Assembly: GCA_029986195.1 (NCBI GenBank)
Contig: DALTYF010000009.1
Location: 1 to 11,969, forward strand
DNA: 11,969 nt
From: Methanocorpusculum sp.
GTDB taxonomy: Archaea > Halobacteriota > Methanomicrobia > Methanomicrobiales > Methanocorpusculaceae
Reading direction: 5' to 3'
Shown here: one piece after another, positions 1 to 7,684 of the stretch
How the letters are laid out: the number at the start of each line of letters is the position of its first letter
Position numbering within the stretch: the first letter of the stretch is position 1
The notes under the pieces: model-generated
What the model was told of the DNA's origin: nothing
Seen by the model: only the letters and a program-made list of their open reading frames with translations
Databases searched by the model: none
Made by a program: the position numbers and the translations under genes

Positions 1-33
1 CAGGTAATTTTTGATCATGCGGGTAAGGGACTT

Positions 34-90
34 TTCAGACTTTTGGAGCAAAGCCATTTGTCGGAACTGACTTTGCTCAAAATATCTGAA
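34..90. repeat. Imperfect 20-bp inverted repeat downstream of fwdC
   Basis: Arms lie at 34-53 and 71-90 around a 17-base spacer. Read on the minus strand, TTCAGATATTTTGAGCAAAG pairs with the downstream arm in 17 of 20 positions, and one of the three exceptions is a G-U wobble. The strongest part is an 8-bp block (GAGCAAAG with CTTTGCTC) next to the loop. It lies just past the fwdC stop codon and T-tract in AT-rich DNA unlike the operon. It could be an RNA hairpin protecting the 3' end of the long eha-fwd transcript, part of a terminator for a neighbouring gene, or an end of a small mobile element. No T-tract follows the second arm. Confidence 0.6.
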
Positions 91-101
91 CCATTTCCTC
101 C

Positions 102-108
102 AAAAAAA
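102..108 (-). terminator. T7 tract, probable archaeal terminator of the eha-fwd operon
   Basis: Seven consecutive T on the minus strand begin six bases after the fwdC TAA stop codon. Archaeal RNA polymerase commonly terminates at such T-tracts without needing a hairpin. The position at the end of the last gene of the operon supports the call. The inverted repeat at 34-90 lies just beyond it. Confidence 0.55.
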
Positions 109-113
109 GAATA

Positions 114-886
114 TTATATCCGTGTATAAGAACCGACGCGGAGCGTGCCCTTGCCGTTGCGGTGTGCAAGATCGCCCGTGAACACCGTCAGTTCCCGGCC
201 GTTCTCCACGACCTTTCCCGTCTCGGCAAACGTCGGCATGAAGTCATCCACATGACCGAAAATCGTACACTCGCCGCCGAACATATCGCCGCAGGGCAGC
301 ACTGCGTTTCCTTCGATGATCAGCCTGCCGCCTTTCATGTTGGTACCGGCATGCAGACCGGCATTTCCCATCACACGGACAACACCGCCAAAGAGACATT
401 CGCCGCAGTAGTCCCCGACACTGCCCTCAACCAGAATTTCACCGCCGCGCACACCTTTCCTGCCGCCGCGGTAGCCGGGGAGCCCCAGTAGTTTCCCGCC
501 TTGCCCTGGCAGAGAATTTTGCCCCCAAGCATCTCGCGGCCCAGCCAGTCACCGGCATTTCCCATGATCTCAATGGTGCCGCCGGTCATAAAGTCGCCGC
601 AGTGCATCCCGATGTCACCGTCCACGATGATTCGTCCGTCGGTCATGTACTCGCCGACCCGCTTTACACAGGACGCATCACCGATAAGTACAATCTCCGT
701 CACGCCGGGGCCTGCCGACTCCCCGTCCACCCGGATATCGAACACATCGGACAGCTGCATCTTCCGGTTGCCGACATACACGTTGACACGCACCGTCTTG
801 CAGAGCGTCTCAGGCGTAATCACCTCAGCCTCAATCGGCAGACAGGGGTCCACCGAGTCACGCACAATCAGGGTAATTCGTCTCAT
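114..886 (-). CDS. fwdC: Formylmethanofuran dehydrogenase subunit C, frameshifted
   Basis: FwdC is the beta-helical subunit of formylmethanofuran dehydrogenase, homologous to the C-terminal domain of glutamate synthase, and helps hold FwdA and FwdB together. The start at 886 overlaps the fwdA stop by ATGA. The first 134 or so residues show the repeated Gly-rich turns of the family (for example GDIGMHCGDFMTGG and GNAGDWLGREMLGG). The frame then breaks at codons 136-137 (about 477-480, a run of four C on the coding strand). The same repeat pattern resumes one frame over, as GYRGGRKGVRGGEI, and runs to a TAA at 114. One extra C gives a continuous 257-residue protein, close to the usual 260-270. 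A sequencing or assembly error is most likely. A real inactivating mutation cannot be excluded, and the site is not a canonical -1 slippery heptamer. Confidence 0.9.
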
Positions 887-2586
887 AGCTTCGTCTCCGT
901 CTCAATTTTCATACTGCGGGGAAGGTAATACTCCTCATCAACCGGATAGTTCTCTTTGCGAATAGAGTAGAACCGCTCAAACGTGCGGATTAACTCCGGA
1001 TCATTGTCCATGCTGTAGGCTTTCGGAACCTTCGGGCTGCACCAGAACATTCTGTTCTGGTTGTCTGCCACAATCTCATCATCGCGCGAGATCATGACAC
1101 CGCCCTTGAAGGTGTAGCGTGTCTGCGCAAACCCGCGGATGACCTCGGCATACTGCTTTGCGGGATCAATTTTGTCTGGCAGAATTGGATACACAGCAAT
1201 ATCCGCCTCGGCACCGATGCCGAGGTGGCCTTTGCCGCGCTCAAGAAGACCGAGCGCCCGCGCCTGACCGGCACGGGTCATCACCGCAATTTCATCAAAC
1301 GTCAGTTCGCGGTCAAGTGCCGGAAGCACCACGCGCTTTGCCGTTCCCGCATGCACGGTGGCAAACTCCTTCTCGCGGTACTCGCGGCTCATCAGAAGAC
1401 CAATAATCTCCGGATACTTCACAAACGGCGCACCGTTCGGGTTGTCCGTCGTGAGCAGACACTGCCAGGGACTCTCCACCAGCAGCGCAAGTTCAAGACC
1501 TATTGCCCACATGATACTGTTGACCAGATTCTTGCGGCGGTACATCACCGGAATCACCCCGGACGCCGTCTCCAGCTCGACATCATGGTTGCTCCACTTG
1601 TCCTGATGCAGACGGTAAAGATTGAACTCCATCGGCCCGTCGGCGGTCATGGTCGTGGTTCTGCCAAACATTATCTGTCCCATGTCGATGGTGATCTGCG
1701 GACGCAGGTTCACCATTGCGGCCACGGGTTCGGCCTTGGAACAGAAGTCACCCCAGCCGGAACCGCCGTAGGAGTGGAACTGCACATGCGTGAGATAGGC
1801 GGTCTGCCGCTTCTCGTTCAGATCGGGAACCAGTCCCATGGTTCCAAGTGTGCAGGTGTAGTTGCCGGGCTTGCCGAGGTTGTTGCAGTGCAGGTGCACC
1901 GAGTGCGGGAGACCGAGCATCTCGTTGGCCTCAATGACGCCTTTGATGTACTCGGCGGGACTCAGGTCGAAGAAGGGAATCGGTTTTCGGATGCAGTCCA
2001 CATTCTTGCCCCAGCTCCACATCTCCGCACCCAGCGGATTGGTGAGTTTCACCCCGTAGCCTTTGACCGCGGACAAACGCCATGCGATAAGGGCGGCTGC
2101 ACGTTTGATGTCGCCTGCCGCAACCGCCCGCATGACACCCCAGTCACCGTCGAACAGGGTCAGAATGAGACCGTCCTGCAAAGGAGTGTGACGGAACTCC
2201 TCGTGCGTGTGGCGTGCTTCGAGCGGTGCCATTGCTCCTTCGGTCAGCGTCGTGTATCCCATCTGGGCATAGCGGTAGCTGTTGCCGTAGGTGGTCGGGA
2301 TACTGTAGCCGGAGACGGCACGCATACCATGACCGCGGGGGGCACGTCCCGCCCGCATGTCCTCAGGACTCATGTACCTGCCGAAGTTCACCTTCGTGCC
2401 GCAGATGTGCGTGTGCGAGTCGATTGCGCCCGGCATCACCAGCATCCCTGCGCAGTCGATGACCTCCGCATCCCTGGACGGCTCCTCGGCGATGCGGCCG
2501 TTCACGACGGCGATGTCCATTTTTTCCTGCGAAATGCGGTTTACCGGATCAATTACGCAGGCATTCTTCAGGAGATAGTCGGTCAT
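883..2586 (-). CDS. fwdA: Formylmethanofuran dehydrogenase subunit A
   Basis: FwdA is an amidohydrolase-fold protein that condenses formate, delivered by an internal tunnel from FwdB, with the amine of methanofuran to give formylmethanofuran. The 567-residue product is full length. It carries the expected dinuclear-zinc ligands: the HTH motif (His58, His60), a candidate carboxylated lysine at Lys180 in GVKLTNP, histidines in HSVHLHCNN (231, 233) and THVQFH (267, 271), and the catalytic Asp381 in TTDNPNGAPF. Ligand roles are transferred from the known structure of the family, not proven here. The start at 2586 overlaps the polyferredoxin stop by ATGA and has an AAGGAGG ribosome-binding site. 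The gene sits within the hydrogenase operon, which ties CO2 activation to H2-driven ferredoxin reduction. Confidence 0.96.
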   Translation of the reverse strand: MTDYLLKNACVIDPVNRISQEKMDIAVVNGRIAEEPSRDAEVIDCAGMLVMPGAIDSHTHICGTKVNFGRYMSPEDMRAGRAPRGHGMRAVSGYSIPTTYGNSYRYAQMGYTTLTEGAMAPLEARHTHEEFRHTPLQDGLILTLFDGDWGVMRAVAAGDIKRAAALIAWRLSAVKGYGVKLTNPLGAEMWSWGKNVDCIRKPIPFFDLSPAEYIKGVIEANEMLGLPHSVHLHCNNLGKPGNYTCTLGTMGLVPDLNEKRQTAYLTHVQFHSYGGSGWGDFCSKAEPVAAMVNLRPQITIDMGQIMFGRTTTMTADGPMEFNLYRLHQDKWSNHDVELETASGVIPVMYRRKNLVNSIMWAIGLELALLVESPWQCLLTTDNPNGAPFVKYPEIIGLLMSREYREKEFATVHAGTAKRVVLPALDRELTFDEIAVMTRAGQARALGLLERGKGHLGIGAEADIAVYPILPDKIDPAKQYAEVIRGFAQTRYTFKGGVMISRDDEIVADNQNRMFWCSPKVPKAYSMDNDPELIRTFERFYSIRKENYPVDEEYYLPRSMKIETETKL

Positions 2587-3188
2587 GAGCGTTCCTCCTT
2601 CTGGATGGCTTCCACGCGCCGTGCAACATGCATGGCGCCGTTCGGGCAGGTATCCTCACAGACCTTGCAGCCTTTGCAGAGGTCGTTGTGGAGCACAGTG
2701 TTTTTGCCTTTTTCAATCCGCATCAGAACGTCGTCGGACACCGATGTTCCGCCGGCGCCCATGTCGGGATCGATCTCGCGGTTGACGGGACACGCCGTGC
2801 AGCAGTTGCCGCAGCCCATGCAGAGCTTCGGATTCACCAGCACCTCATATGCATGCGTGAAGGCAAGGTTCTGTTCATGCCGTTTTACAAGAATGTCGCC
2901 GGAGGTGAGCACCTCCTCGGGACATATCTCGACACAATAACCGCACCGGAAACAGTGTCCCCGGATAATCTGCGGTTCCCATTTGTCGTCCTCACGCCGG
3001 ATGACATCGATTGCACCGGGAGCGGGACAGATCATTCTGCACTCAAGACAGTGGGTGCACTCATTCCCGGTCAGTTCCGGGAAGTCGCGGAAGTGGGCGG
3101 GCGCTGTAAGCGGCGCGGTCTTTGCCGCGAGGAAGTTTTTGATCCAGCCTGCCCGGCAGAACTCTTTGAGGTAGGATGCAACGCTCAT
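2583..3188 (-). CDS. Polyferredoxin with four [4Fe-4S] motifs (EhaP-like position)
   Basis: This 201-residue soluble protein has four complete CxxCxxCxxxCP motifs, at Cys44/47/50/54, 79/82/85/89, 123/126/129/133 and 171/174/177/181, so four [4Fe-4S] clusters are expected. Extra cysteines are at 11 and 130. It lies between the hydrogenase large subunit and fwdA, so the likely role is carrying electrons from the Eha hydrogenase to formylmethanofuran dehydrogenase. In Methanothermobacter, Eha polyferredoxins are recalled as having six and ten clusters, and FwdF about eight, so this one is short. I chose the ATG at 3188 because GGTGAAATC precedes it as a ribosome-binding site. An upstream in-frame start at 3227 would add 13 residues lying within the end of ehaO. 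The symbol is left blank because EhaP and FwdF/G-type origins cannot be separated by eye. Confidence 0.9.
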   Translation of the reverse strand: MSVASYLKEFCRAGWIKNFLAAKTAPLTAPAHFRDFPELTGNECTHCLECRMICPAPGAIDVIRREDDKWEPQIIRGHCFRCGYCVEICPEEVLTSGDILVKRHEQNLAFTHAYEVLVNPKLCMGCGNCCTACPVNREIDPDMGAGGTSVSDDVLMRIEKGKNTVLHNDLCKGCKVCEDTCPNGAMHVARRVEAIQKEERS

Positions 3189-3192
3189 GATT

Positions 3193-4278
3193 TCACCGCT
3201 CCGCACAGGCAATGCAGGGGTCTGCACTGATAAAGGTCGAGGTCACGTCGGCTGCGGACGCGAGATTCTTTAGCATCGCGTGCGTCCCGACCTCAACGTT
3301 CATGATCGACGGCGTCTGAATGGCGACCGCGATCACCTGGCCGTTCTCATCCACTTCAATGTCGTAGGTAAGATCGCCCCGCGGTGCTTCGATGGTGTGT
3401 TTTGTCCGGCCGGCAGTAACTCGGCCTCCGAGCCGCACCGGCCCTTCGGGAAGATTCGCAAGTGCATTTTTGATGATCACCGCCGACTGGAACAGCTCGT
3501 CGAACCGGAGCATGATGCGGGCGAAGTTGTCGCCTTCGCTCCGTGTGATCATGTGCCAGCCGAGTCCAGCGTACAGCGGTTCCTGCTCGCGGGCATCACG
3601 GGCGATGCCGCTTGCCCGGGCTGTCGGCCCTACAACCCCGCTCTCTTTTGCATCAGCAGCCGAGAGGACACCGATACCCTTCGACCGGAGGGAGATCAGG
3701 GGACCGGTTGCAAACATCTGCACAAACCGCGGCAGTTCGGCCTCGACGTGAACGACTGCATCAAGGATTTTCCCGGCGGTCTCTGCGCTGATGTCTTCCC
3801 TGACACCGCCCGGCACAACGTAGGCTGCCATGATGCGGGTGCCGGTCATGATCTCGATTGCGTCCATCACCGTCTCGCGGAGGTTGAGGAGATACATGGC
3901 AAGTGTCTCATGCTCAATCGTGTAGCAGTAGGAGTTGTTGGCAAGCAGATGGCTCTGCATCCGGTCAAGTTCGTTGAGGATGATGCGCAGATGCATGGCG
4001 CGAGGGGAGACGGCAATGCCGCTGATCTTTTCAAGCGCACCGACAATTGCCGTGTTGTGAACGACGGAACAGATGCCGCAGACCCGTTCTGCAAGGAAGA
4101 TGGTCTCCTGCCAGGGACGGCCCACCATGATCTTTTCAATGCCTTTTTTGACGTAGCCGAGTTCCACCTCGGTTGCGATGACCCGCTCACCCGCGGTCTC
4201 GCATTTGATGCGGGCAGGTTCCTTGAAGCAGGGGTGTACGGGGCCTATCGGCAGCGAGACATCGACGACTTTTTTCAT
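3193..4278 (-). CDS. ehaO: Energy-converting hydrogenase Eha, [NiFe] large subunit
   Basis: This is the catalytic large subunit of a group 4 [NiFe] hydrogenase, related to NuoD/EchE, and acts on the cytoplasmic face of the membrane. Two CxxC motifs bind the NiFe centre: RVCGIC (Cys67, Cys70) near the N-terminus and DPCIAC (Cys355, Cys358) at the C-terminus. The protein ends only three residues after the last cysteine (AER). It therefore has no cleavable C-terminal extension of the kind removed by maturation proteases in many other [NiFe] hydrogenases. The length of 361 residues suits the Eha type. The start overlaps ehaN by ATGA and is preceded by CGGAGGAAAA. Together with EhaN and the NuoH-like EhaJ it forms the core that couples H2 oxidation to ion flow and ferredoxin reduction. 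Confidence 0.95.
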   Translation of the reverse strand: MKKVVDVSLPIGPVHPCFKEPARIKCETAGERVIATEVELGYVKKGIEKIMVGRPWQETIFLAERVCGICSVVHNTAIVGALEKISGIAVSPRAMHLRIILNELDRMQSHLLANNSYCYTIEHETLAMYLLNLRETVMDAIEIMTGTRIMAAYVVPGGVREDISAETAGKILDAVVHVEAELPRFVQMFATGPLISLRSKGIGVLSAADAKESGVVGPTARASGIARDAREQEPLYAGLGWHMITRSEGDNFARIMLRFDELFQSAVIIKNALANLPEGPVRLGGRVTAGRTKHTIEAPRGDLTYDIEVDENGQVIAVAIQTPSIMNVEVGTHAMLKNLASAADVTSTFISADPCIACAER

Positions 4279-4739
4279 GGTTTTTCCTCCGTTTTGGTTT
4301 CGTAGTTTTCAAACAGAATGTCTGCAACGCTCAGGATGGCGCTGATGATCTCCGTCGGGCGCGGCGGGCAGCCGGGAACGGCTGCGGTGACCGGGATGTA
4401 TTTGCTGACCGGCGGATCGATGAGGGCACCGGGCCGGTTGAAGGCGCAGCCGGAGATCGGGCAGTTGCCGATGGTGATAACGGCTTTCGGTTCGGGCACT
4501 TTGTCCCAGAGGTCGGGCAGTTTGTCGATCCACTGCGCAGACATTGCACCGGTGACGAGGATGACGTCCGCCTCACGGGGATTGTTGTGGACATAGATGT
4601 CGTACTGTTCAATATCGTATCGGGGGGAGAGACAGGCAAGGATTTCTATATCGCAGCCGTTGCAGGAACCGGTGTTCACGTAGCAGACGTGAATGGAACG
4701 TTTGCGCACGGCGTTTTTCAGGGTTTGCAGGAGAGTCAT
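4275..4739 (-). CDS. ehaN: Energy-converting hydrogenase Eha, small subunit
   Basis: This NuoB-like small subunit carries the single proximal [4Fe-4S] cluster that takes electrons from the NiFe site. Its four probable ligands are visible: Cys26 and Cys29 in [11 protein letters not shown], Cys93 in GNCPISGC and Cys124 in VPGCPPRP. The 154-residue length is typical of group 4 hydrogenases, which lack the extra clusters of the larger H2-uptake enzymes. It overlaps ehaM upstream and ehaO downstream by ATGA. The N-terminus is short with no Tat signal, so it faces the cytoplasm. Confidence 0.95.
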   Translation of the reverse strand: MTLLQTLKNAVRKRSIHVCYVNTGSCNGCDIEILACLSPRYDIEQYDIYVHNNPREADVILVTGAMSAQWIDKLPDLWDKVPEPKAVITIGNCPISGCAFNRPGALIDPPVSKYIPVTAAVPGCPPRPTEIISAILSVADILFENYETKTEEKP

Positions 4740-5092
4740 GCTATCGCCTCAAGGATTTCTGCGAGAAGTTCCGGAACAGGTGTGCCGGAGCCGGCGCGAC
4801 GGCGGAACTCCGCCGCCTCTGCCGTGCTCAGCAGGCCGGTTGCCGCGGTCAGGTGAGGGAGGGAAAGGGCATCGGCGATGCGGTCACTCGCGGCACTTGC
4901 GTCCGCCGCTTCAAGCCGGGGACCGAGGTTTTCCAGAATCATCATGTCGCAGCCGTTGATGAGAATTTTCCGCATCTGCTGACGACTGATGCCGAGCCGT
5001 GCGGCAAGGGCAATCACTGCCTGATCCTGCCGTGTTCCTTTGAGGATGGCGAGTTTCATCGGCTGAAGGTTTCGTTCGTAGATCAGATCCAT
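4736..5092 (-). CDS. ehaM: Eha hydrogenase accessory subunit, EhaM (DUF1959) type
   Basis: This is a soluble 118-residue, mostly helical, alanine-rich protein with no transmembrane segment. Segments such as [20 protein letters not shown] and [16 protein letters not shown], and its place immediately before the small subunit, match the EhaM/DUF1959 family. The molecular role of that family is not established. I take the start at 5092, where GGGGTGA provides a ribosome-binding site and the gene overlaps the preceding membrane gene by 10 bases. A second ATG at 5059 has no such site. Confidence 0.75.
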   Translation of the reverse strand: MDLIYERNLQPMKLAILKGTRQDQAVIALAARLGISRQQMRKILINGCDMMILENLGPRLEAADASAASDRIADALSLPHLTAATGLLSTAEAAEFRRRAGSGTPVPELLAEILEAIA

Positions 5093-5343
5093 GGTATCAC
5101 CCCAAACCAGTAAAGCACTCCGTAGAGTACAAACAGCAGTATCATTACCCAGACGAGTACCATCTCGCCGGTATGCACGGCGTACTCACGGGAGGAGAGA
5201 AAGGCACTCGCCAGAATGCCGAGCAGAACGGCACCAATGACTGCCCCTGCAAGAACCGCAGGGTGGCTGATGACTTCAAGGGCCATCAGGAGAATGTAGA
5301 AGGCAACGCCTGCGACAACGGCTTTTTCGATCAGGTTGTTCAT
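5083..5343 (-). CDS. Small Eha membrane subunit (EhaK/EhaL position)
   Basis: An 86-residue integral membrane protein with about three hydrophobic helices (roughly residues 8-24, 28-50 and 60-84). It sits between the NuoH-like ehaJ and ehaM, where other Eha operons carry ehaK and ehaL. Only one gene is present here and I cannot assign it to either by eye. The ATG at 5343 follows a GGGGGAT stretch. With ehaJ corrected by one base, the junction becomes an ATGA overlap like the others in the operon. A longer in-frame start at 5403 would add a cysteine-rich stretch that overlaps the ehaJ coding region and is unlikely. Confidence 0.7.
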   Translation of the reverse strand: MNNLIEKAVVAGVAFYILLMALEVISHPAVLAGAVIGAVLLGILASAFLSSREYAVHTGEMVLVWVMILLFVLYGVLYWFGVIPWI

Positions 5344-6217
5344 AGGATAATCCCCCTGCCTGCAACACAAGCCAGACAGCCACCGCATAGAGCAGCACAA
5401 CAACCGTCCAGAAGATGGTCTGTACCGTCACCACATGATAGGGAGTGAGCATCGGTGTTACCGCACAGATGAACGAGACGGAGACCATGAGGACGATCAT
5501 CAGAAGGATCATCAGCCACCACGGCACCGCGCCGACGAAGAGCAGGACAAATGCCGAGAGCAGGACAACCGTCTTGAGGCCCATGGCGATGTTTAACAGT
5601 GCCCGCCAGCCGCCGAAGTGTTCGGTCCAGTAGCCGGAGACAAGTTCCTTTGCCTCAATCACCGAGAACGGACCGTAGTGCGCTTTAGATAGAATGATCA
5701 GGTACAGCGACATCGCCGCCGGGAAGGCAACGAGGATCGTTGGCGTGTGCGTCTCGATCTGGAGTGCGGCTATTTCACCGATGGAAAGCGTATTCCAGAA
5801 CAGGTACACGATGGCAACCGTTGCCAGCAGCGGCAGCTCTGCTGCCGCGGACATGACGGACCGGATTGCGCCGAACTTTGTGTACGGGGAGCCGGAGGAA
5901 AGACCGGTTCCGTGTTCGATGATTTTATGGAGCATATACAGAGCAAACAAAATCAGCAGGCTTGCTCCGGTCCAGACGACCCAGAGTGCCGCAATCCAGA
6001 TACCGACCGCAATCAGAACGATGGCAACATACATCACCTGACTTGCCGTCCGGGGAATCCAGGTCTGTTTGAAGGAGAACTTCAGGGTGTGAAGAATCTC
6101 CTGCCAGACCGGGGGGCCCGGCCTTGACTGGACGCGGGCGATGACTTTGCGGTGCAGGCCGTGCAGGAGGAGTCCGGAGAAGACCGCGGTGATGAGAAGA
6201 AGCAGGAACGCAATCAT
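5276..6217 (-). CDS. ehaJ: Eha membrane subunit EhaJ, NuoH-like (C-terminus probably frameshifted)
   Basis: EhaJ is the NuoH/HyfC-like membrane subunit that links the hydrogenase core to the ion-translocating part. Family hallmarks include RVQSRPGPP (about 28-36), the loop GLSSGSPYTKFGAIRS with following AAELPL (about 104-130), and SVIEAKELVSGY (about 185-196). It has roughly eight hydrophobic helices. As read, the frame ends with 24 hydrophilic, Arg-rich residues that overlap the next gene by 68 bases. This tail starts at a run of five G (coding strand, 5356-5352). One extra G would end the protein at QAGGIIL and create an ATGA overlap with the next start at 5343, giving 292 residues. The start at 6217 lies one base after the preceding stop. 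An in-frame extension to 6313 overlaps the upstream gene and is rejected. Confidence 0.9.
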   Translation of the reverse strand: MIAFLLLLITAVFSGLLLHGLHRKVIARVQSRPGPPVWQEILHTLKFSFKQTWIPRTASQVMYVAIVLIAVGIWIAALWVVWTGASLLILFALYMLHKIIEHGTGLSSGSPYTKFGAIRSVMSAAAELPLLATVAIVYLFWNTLSIGEIAALQIETHTPTILVAFPAAMSLYLIILSKAHYGPFSVIEAKELVSGYWTEHFGGWRALLNIAMGLKTVVLLSAFVLLFVGAVPWWLMILLMIVLMVSVSFICAVTPMLTPYHVVTVQTIFWTVVVLLYAVAVWLVLQAGGLSYEQPDRKSRCRRRCLLHSPDGP

Positions 6218-6218
6218 G

Positions 6219-6410
6219 TCAGTACCCCACAAACGGAATGTCTCCGTCCTTTGTTCCTGCACACCACCAGTAGATGAGGGACGCAAGAGCTGCCGGGGCG
6301 GAGATGACAACAACCGCGATCAGAACAGGAATCTCTGCTACAAACAACGCCGCACCAACGGCGATTGCCGCAAACAGGATTCCAAGAGCCAATGCTGTAG
6401 ATTTTTTCAT
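6219..6410 (-). CDS. Small Eha membrane protein (EhaI position)
   Basis: A 63-residue protein with two hydrophobic helices (about 6-26 and 29-50), a WWC motif and a short polar C-terminus. It lies between ehaH, three bases upstream, and ehaJ, one base downstream. By position it corresponds to ehaI, but I cannot confirm this from sequence and it is short. The competing frame over the same bases (6214-6417) is rich in Arg and Cys and lacks membrane character. Confidence 0.6.
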   Translation of the reverse strand: MKKSTALALGILFAAIAVGAALFVAEIPVLIAVVVISAPAALASLIYWWCAGTKDGDIPFVGY

Positions 6411-6413
6411 GAT

Positions 6414-7067
6414 TCACACCGTCAGGAGAATTTCGACCGCCCGCAGGAACAGCAGGAGGGAGCTTACATGGATCATCAGAATGTAGGGAGCGCCCGGCGC
6501 CCGGGTGATCTCGGCTTTACCAATATAGAACGGTGCCATTCCTTCCCCGAGGACACCGACAAGGATGAGGAGTCTGGCAACGAGCGGAGCTGCACCGGTA
6601 CCTGCAAGCTCCCCGATGGAGAGCGTGCCACAGGTTGCGGCGATGATTGCGGCACCTGCGAAGAGGGGGACGGTTGCCATCATAACGACCAACCCGTAAG
6701 AGAAGGCGGCATCCAGCACATGTTTGTTTTTGACGGCTGCAACGATACCGATGTTGAGGATACCGATGAAGGCGGCAAAGAGCGTGAAGTTGAAGACGTC
6801 GCCGGTGGTGATTGCGCCGATGGTGGCAATGCCGCAGGCAATTGCCATGAACCGCTGGAACTTCATCAAATCAACCGGGATCTCTTTGGTGTAGTAACCG
6901 TCGGTACCAAACACGATGTCAACGGGTTTTTCCGGCAGACTGATGACGGCGAGGATGACGAACATCGCGGCGAACGCGAACAGGACCACGGTGTAGCCGG
7001 AGAGGTAGTGGACGATGTCACCGAAGGGCAGTGTGAAGAGTAGTTGTTCAAATATCTGATCAAACAT
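6414..7067 (-). CDS. ehaH: Eha membrane subunit EhaH, short NuoN/MrpD-like
   Basis: A 217-residue polytopic membrane protein with about six helices. The segment GDVFNFTLFAAFIGI and the block from 174 to 194 (GEGMAPFYIGK followed by AEITRAPGAP) resemble part of the ion-channel subunits of complex I and Mrp antiporters, where buried Lys, Glu and His conduct ions. EhaH is a shortened relative of those subunits and is the best candidate here for the ion-translocating unit. The start forms a TAATG overlap with ehaG. Confidence 0.82.
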   Translation of the reverse strand: MFDQIFEQLLFTLPFGDIVHYLSGYTVVLFAFAAMFVILAVISLPEKPVDIVFGTDGYYTKEIPVDLMKFQRFMAIACGIATIGAITTGDVFNFTLFAAFIGILNIGIVAAVKNKHVLDAAFSYGLVVMMATVPLFAGAAIIAATCGTLSIGELAGTGAAPLVARLLILVGVLGEGMAPFYIGKAEITRAPGAPYILMIHVSSLLLFLRAVEILLTV

Positions 7068-7684
7068 TAGTCAGCCCCCCGCATGGTCCCAACCAGGGAC
7101 ATTTTCGCCATGACTTTGAGCATGATGCCAACAGCCGCAAGCATGACGGCAAGGAACCACTGGGACGGAACGATCATGAAGATGAGGAATGCGATGACCC
7201 AGAGTGCCCATGCGTAACCTGCAGCGTTTTCGATTTTTGCAAACGGAACGTCCACATTTTTGCCGAGGAAATAGACCAGCAGACCGAGTGCTGCGATCAG
7301 ACCACCGGAGAACCCGGTGAGGAAGATGCCGTAAGCGGCAAGCATAATACCGATGATCGGCGGTGCGGTCTTCAGGACCTCGATGTCGAGTTTTTTCGCC
7401 GCGTGTTTCCGCTGGAGGTTTTCCTTGGCAAGCCATAGTTCGGAGACCGCCATGATCTCGGCGACACCGACAACGAGGCCCGGCAGGATGAGGGCTTCGG
7501 CAAGGTCGGTGGCGATGAGGGCGATGACGACGAGTCCGGTGATCTCGATGAGGTCGATGATGATCATTTTATGGATATCGTCTTTTTCGCGCAGGATTGC
7601 GGAGAATGCGATGATGATGGCGATGAAGGCGACTGCAATGCCTGCGGTGTAGAGCACGGGCATTTCAAGCGGTAGTTCAATCAT
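7067..7684 (-). CDS. ehaG: Eha membrane subunit EhaG (DUF2105 type)
   Basis: A 205-residue membrane protein with about six or seven helices. DDIHKMIIIDLIEITGL is followed by LAEALILPGLVVGVAEIMAV, a pattern resembling NuoK/MrpC-type subunits, and the C-terminal half is a more Eha-specific membrane domain. The start overlaps ehaF by ATGA and has a CCGGAGG ribosome-binding site. The assignment rests on gene order and these motifs. Confidence 0.78.
   Translation of the reverse strand: MIELPLEMPVLYTAGIAVAFIAIIIAFSAILREKDDIHKMIIIDLIEITGLVVIALIATDLAEALILPGLVVGVAEIMAVSELWLAKENLQRKHAAKKLDIEVLKTAPPIIGIMLAAYGIFLTGFSGGLIAALGLLVYFLGKNVDVPFAKIENAAGYAWALWVIAFLIFMIVPSQWFLAVMLAAVGIMLKVMAKMSLVGTMRGAD

Noticed and set aside
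477..487. Programmed -1 ribosomal frameshifting in fwdC
   Set aside because: The codons at the junction (UCC CCG) do not form an X-XXY-YYZ slippery heptamer, no clear stimulatory hairpin was seen, and fwdC families are not known for frameshifting.
1225..2940. A 571-codon plus-strand open frame opposite fwdA and the polyferredoxin
   Set aside because: It is antisense to two clearly identified genes, rich in His, Arg and Gly, and without any family signature. It arises from codon bias of the GC-rich genes on the other strand.
3280..4305. A 341-codon plus-strand open frame opposite ehaO
   Set aside because: It is a mirror of the hydrogenase large-subunit gene, with no motifs or ribosome-binding site.
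4318..4639. Further open frames over ehaN on both strands
   Set aside because: They overlap a gene with intact [4Fe-4S] ligands and show only Pro/Ser/Arg-rich shadow composition.
6141..7043. A 300-codon plus-strand open frame opposite ehaH-ehaJ
   Set aside because: Its Asp/Glu/Gly/Cys-rich composition is the antisense shadow of hydrophobic membrane genes, and it covers three of them.
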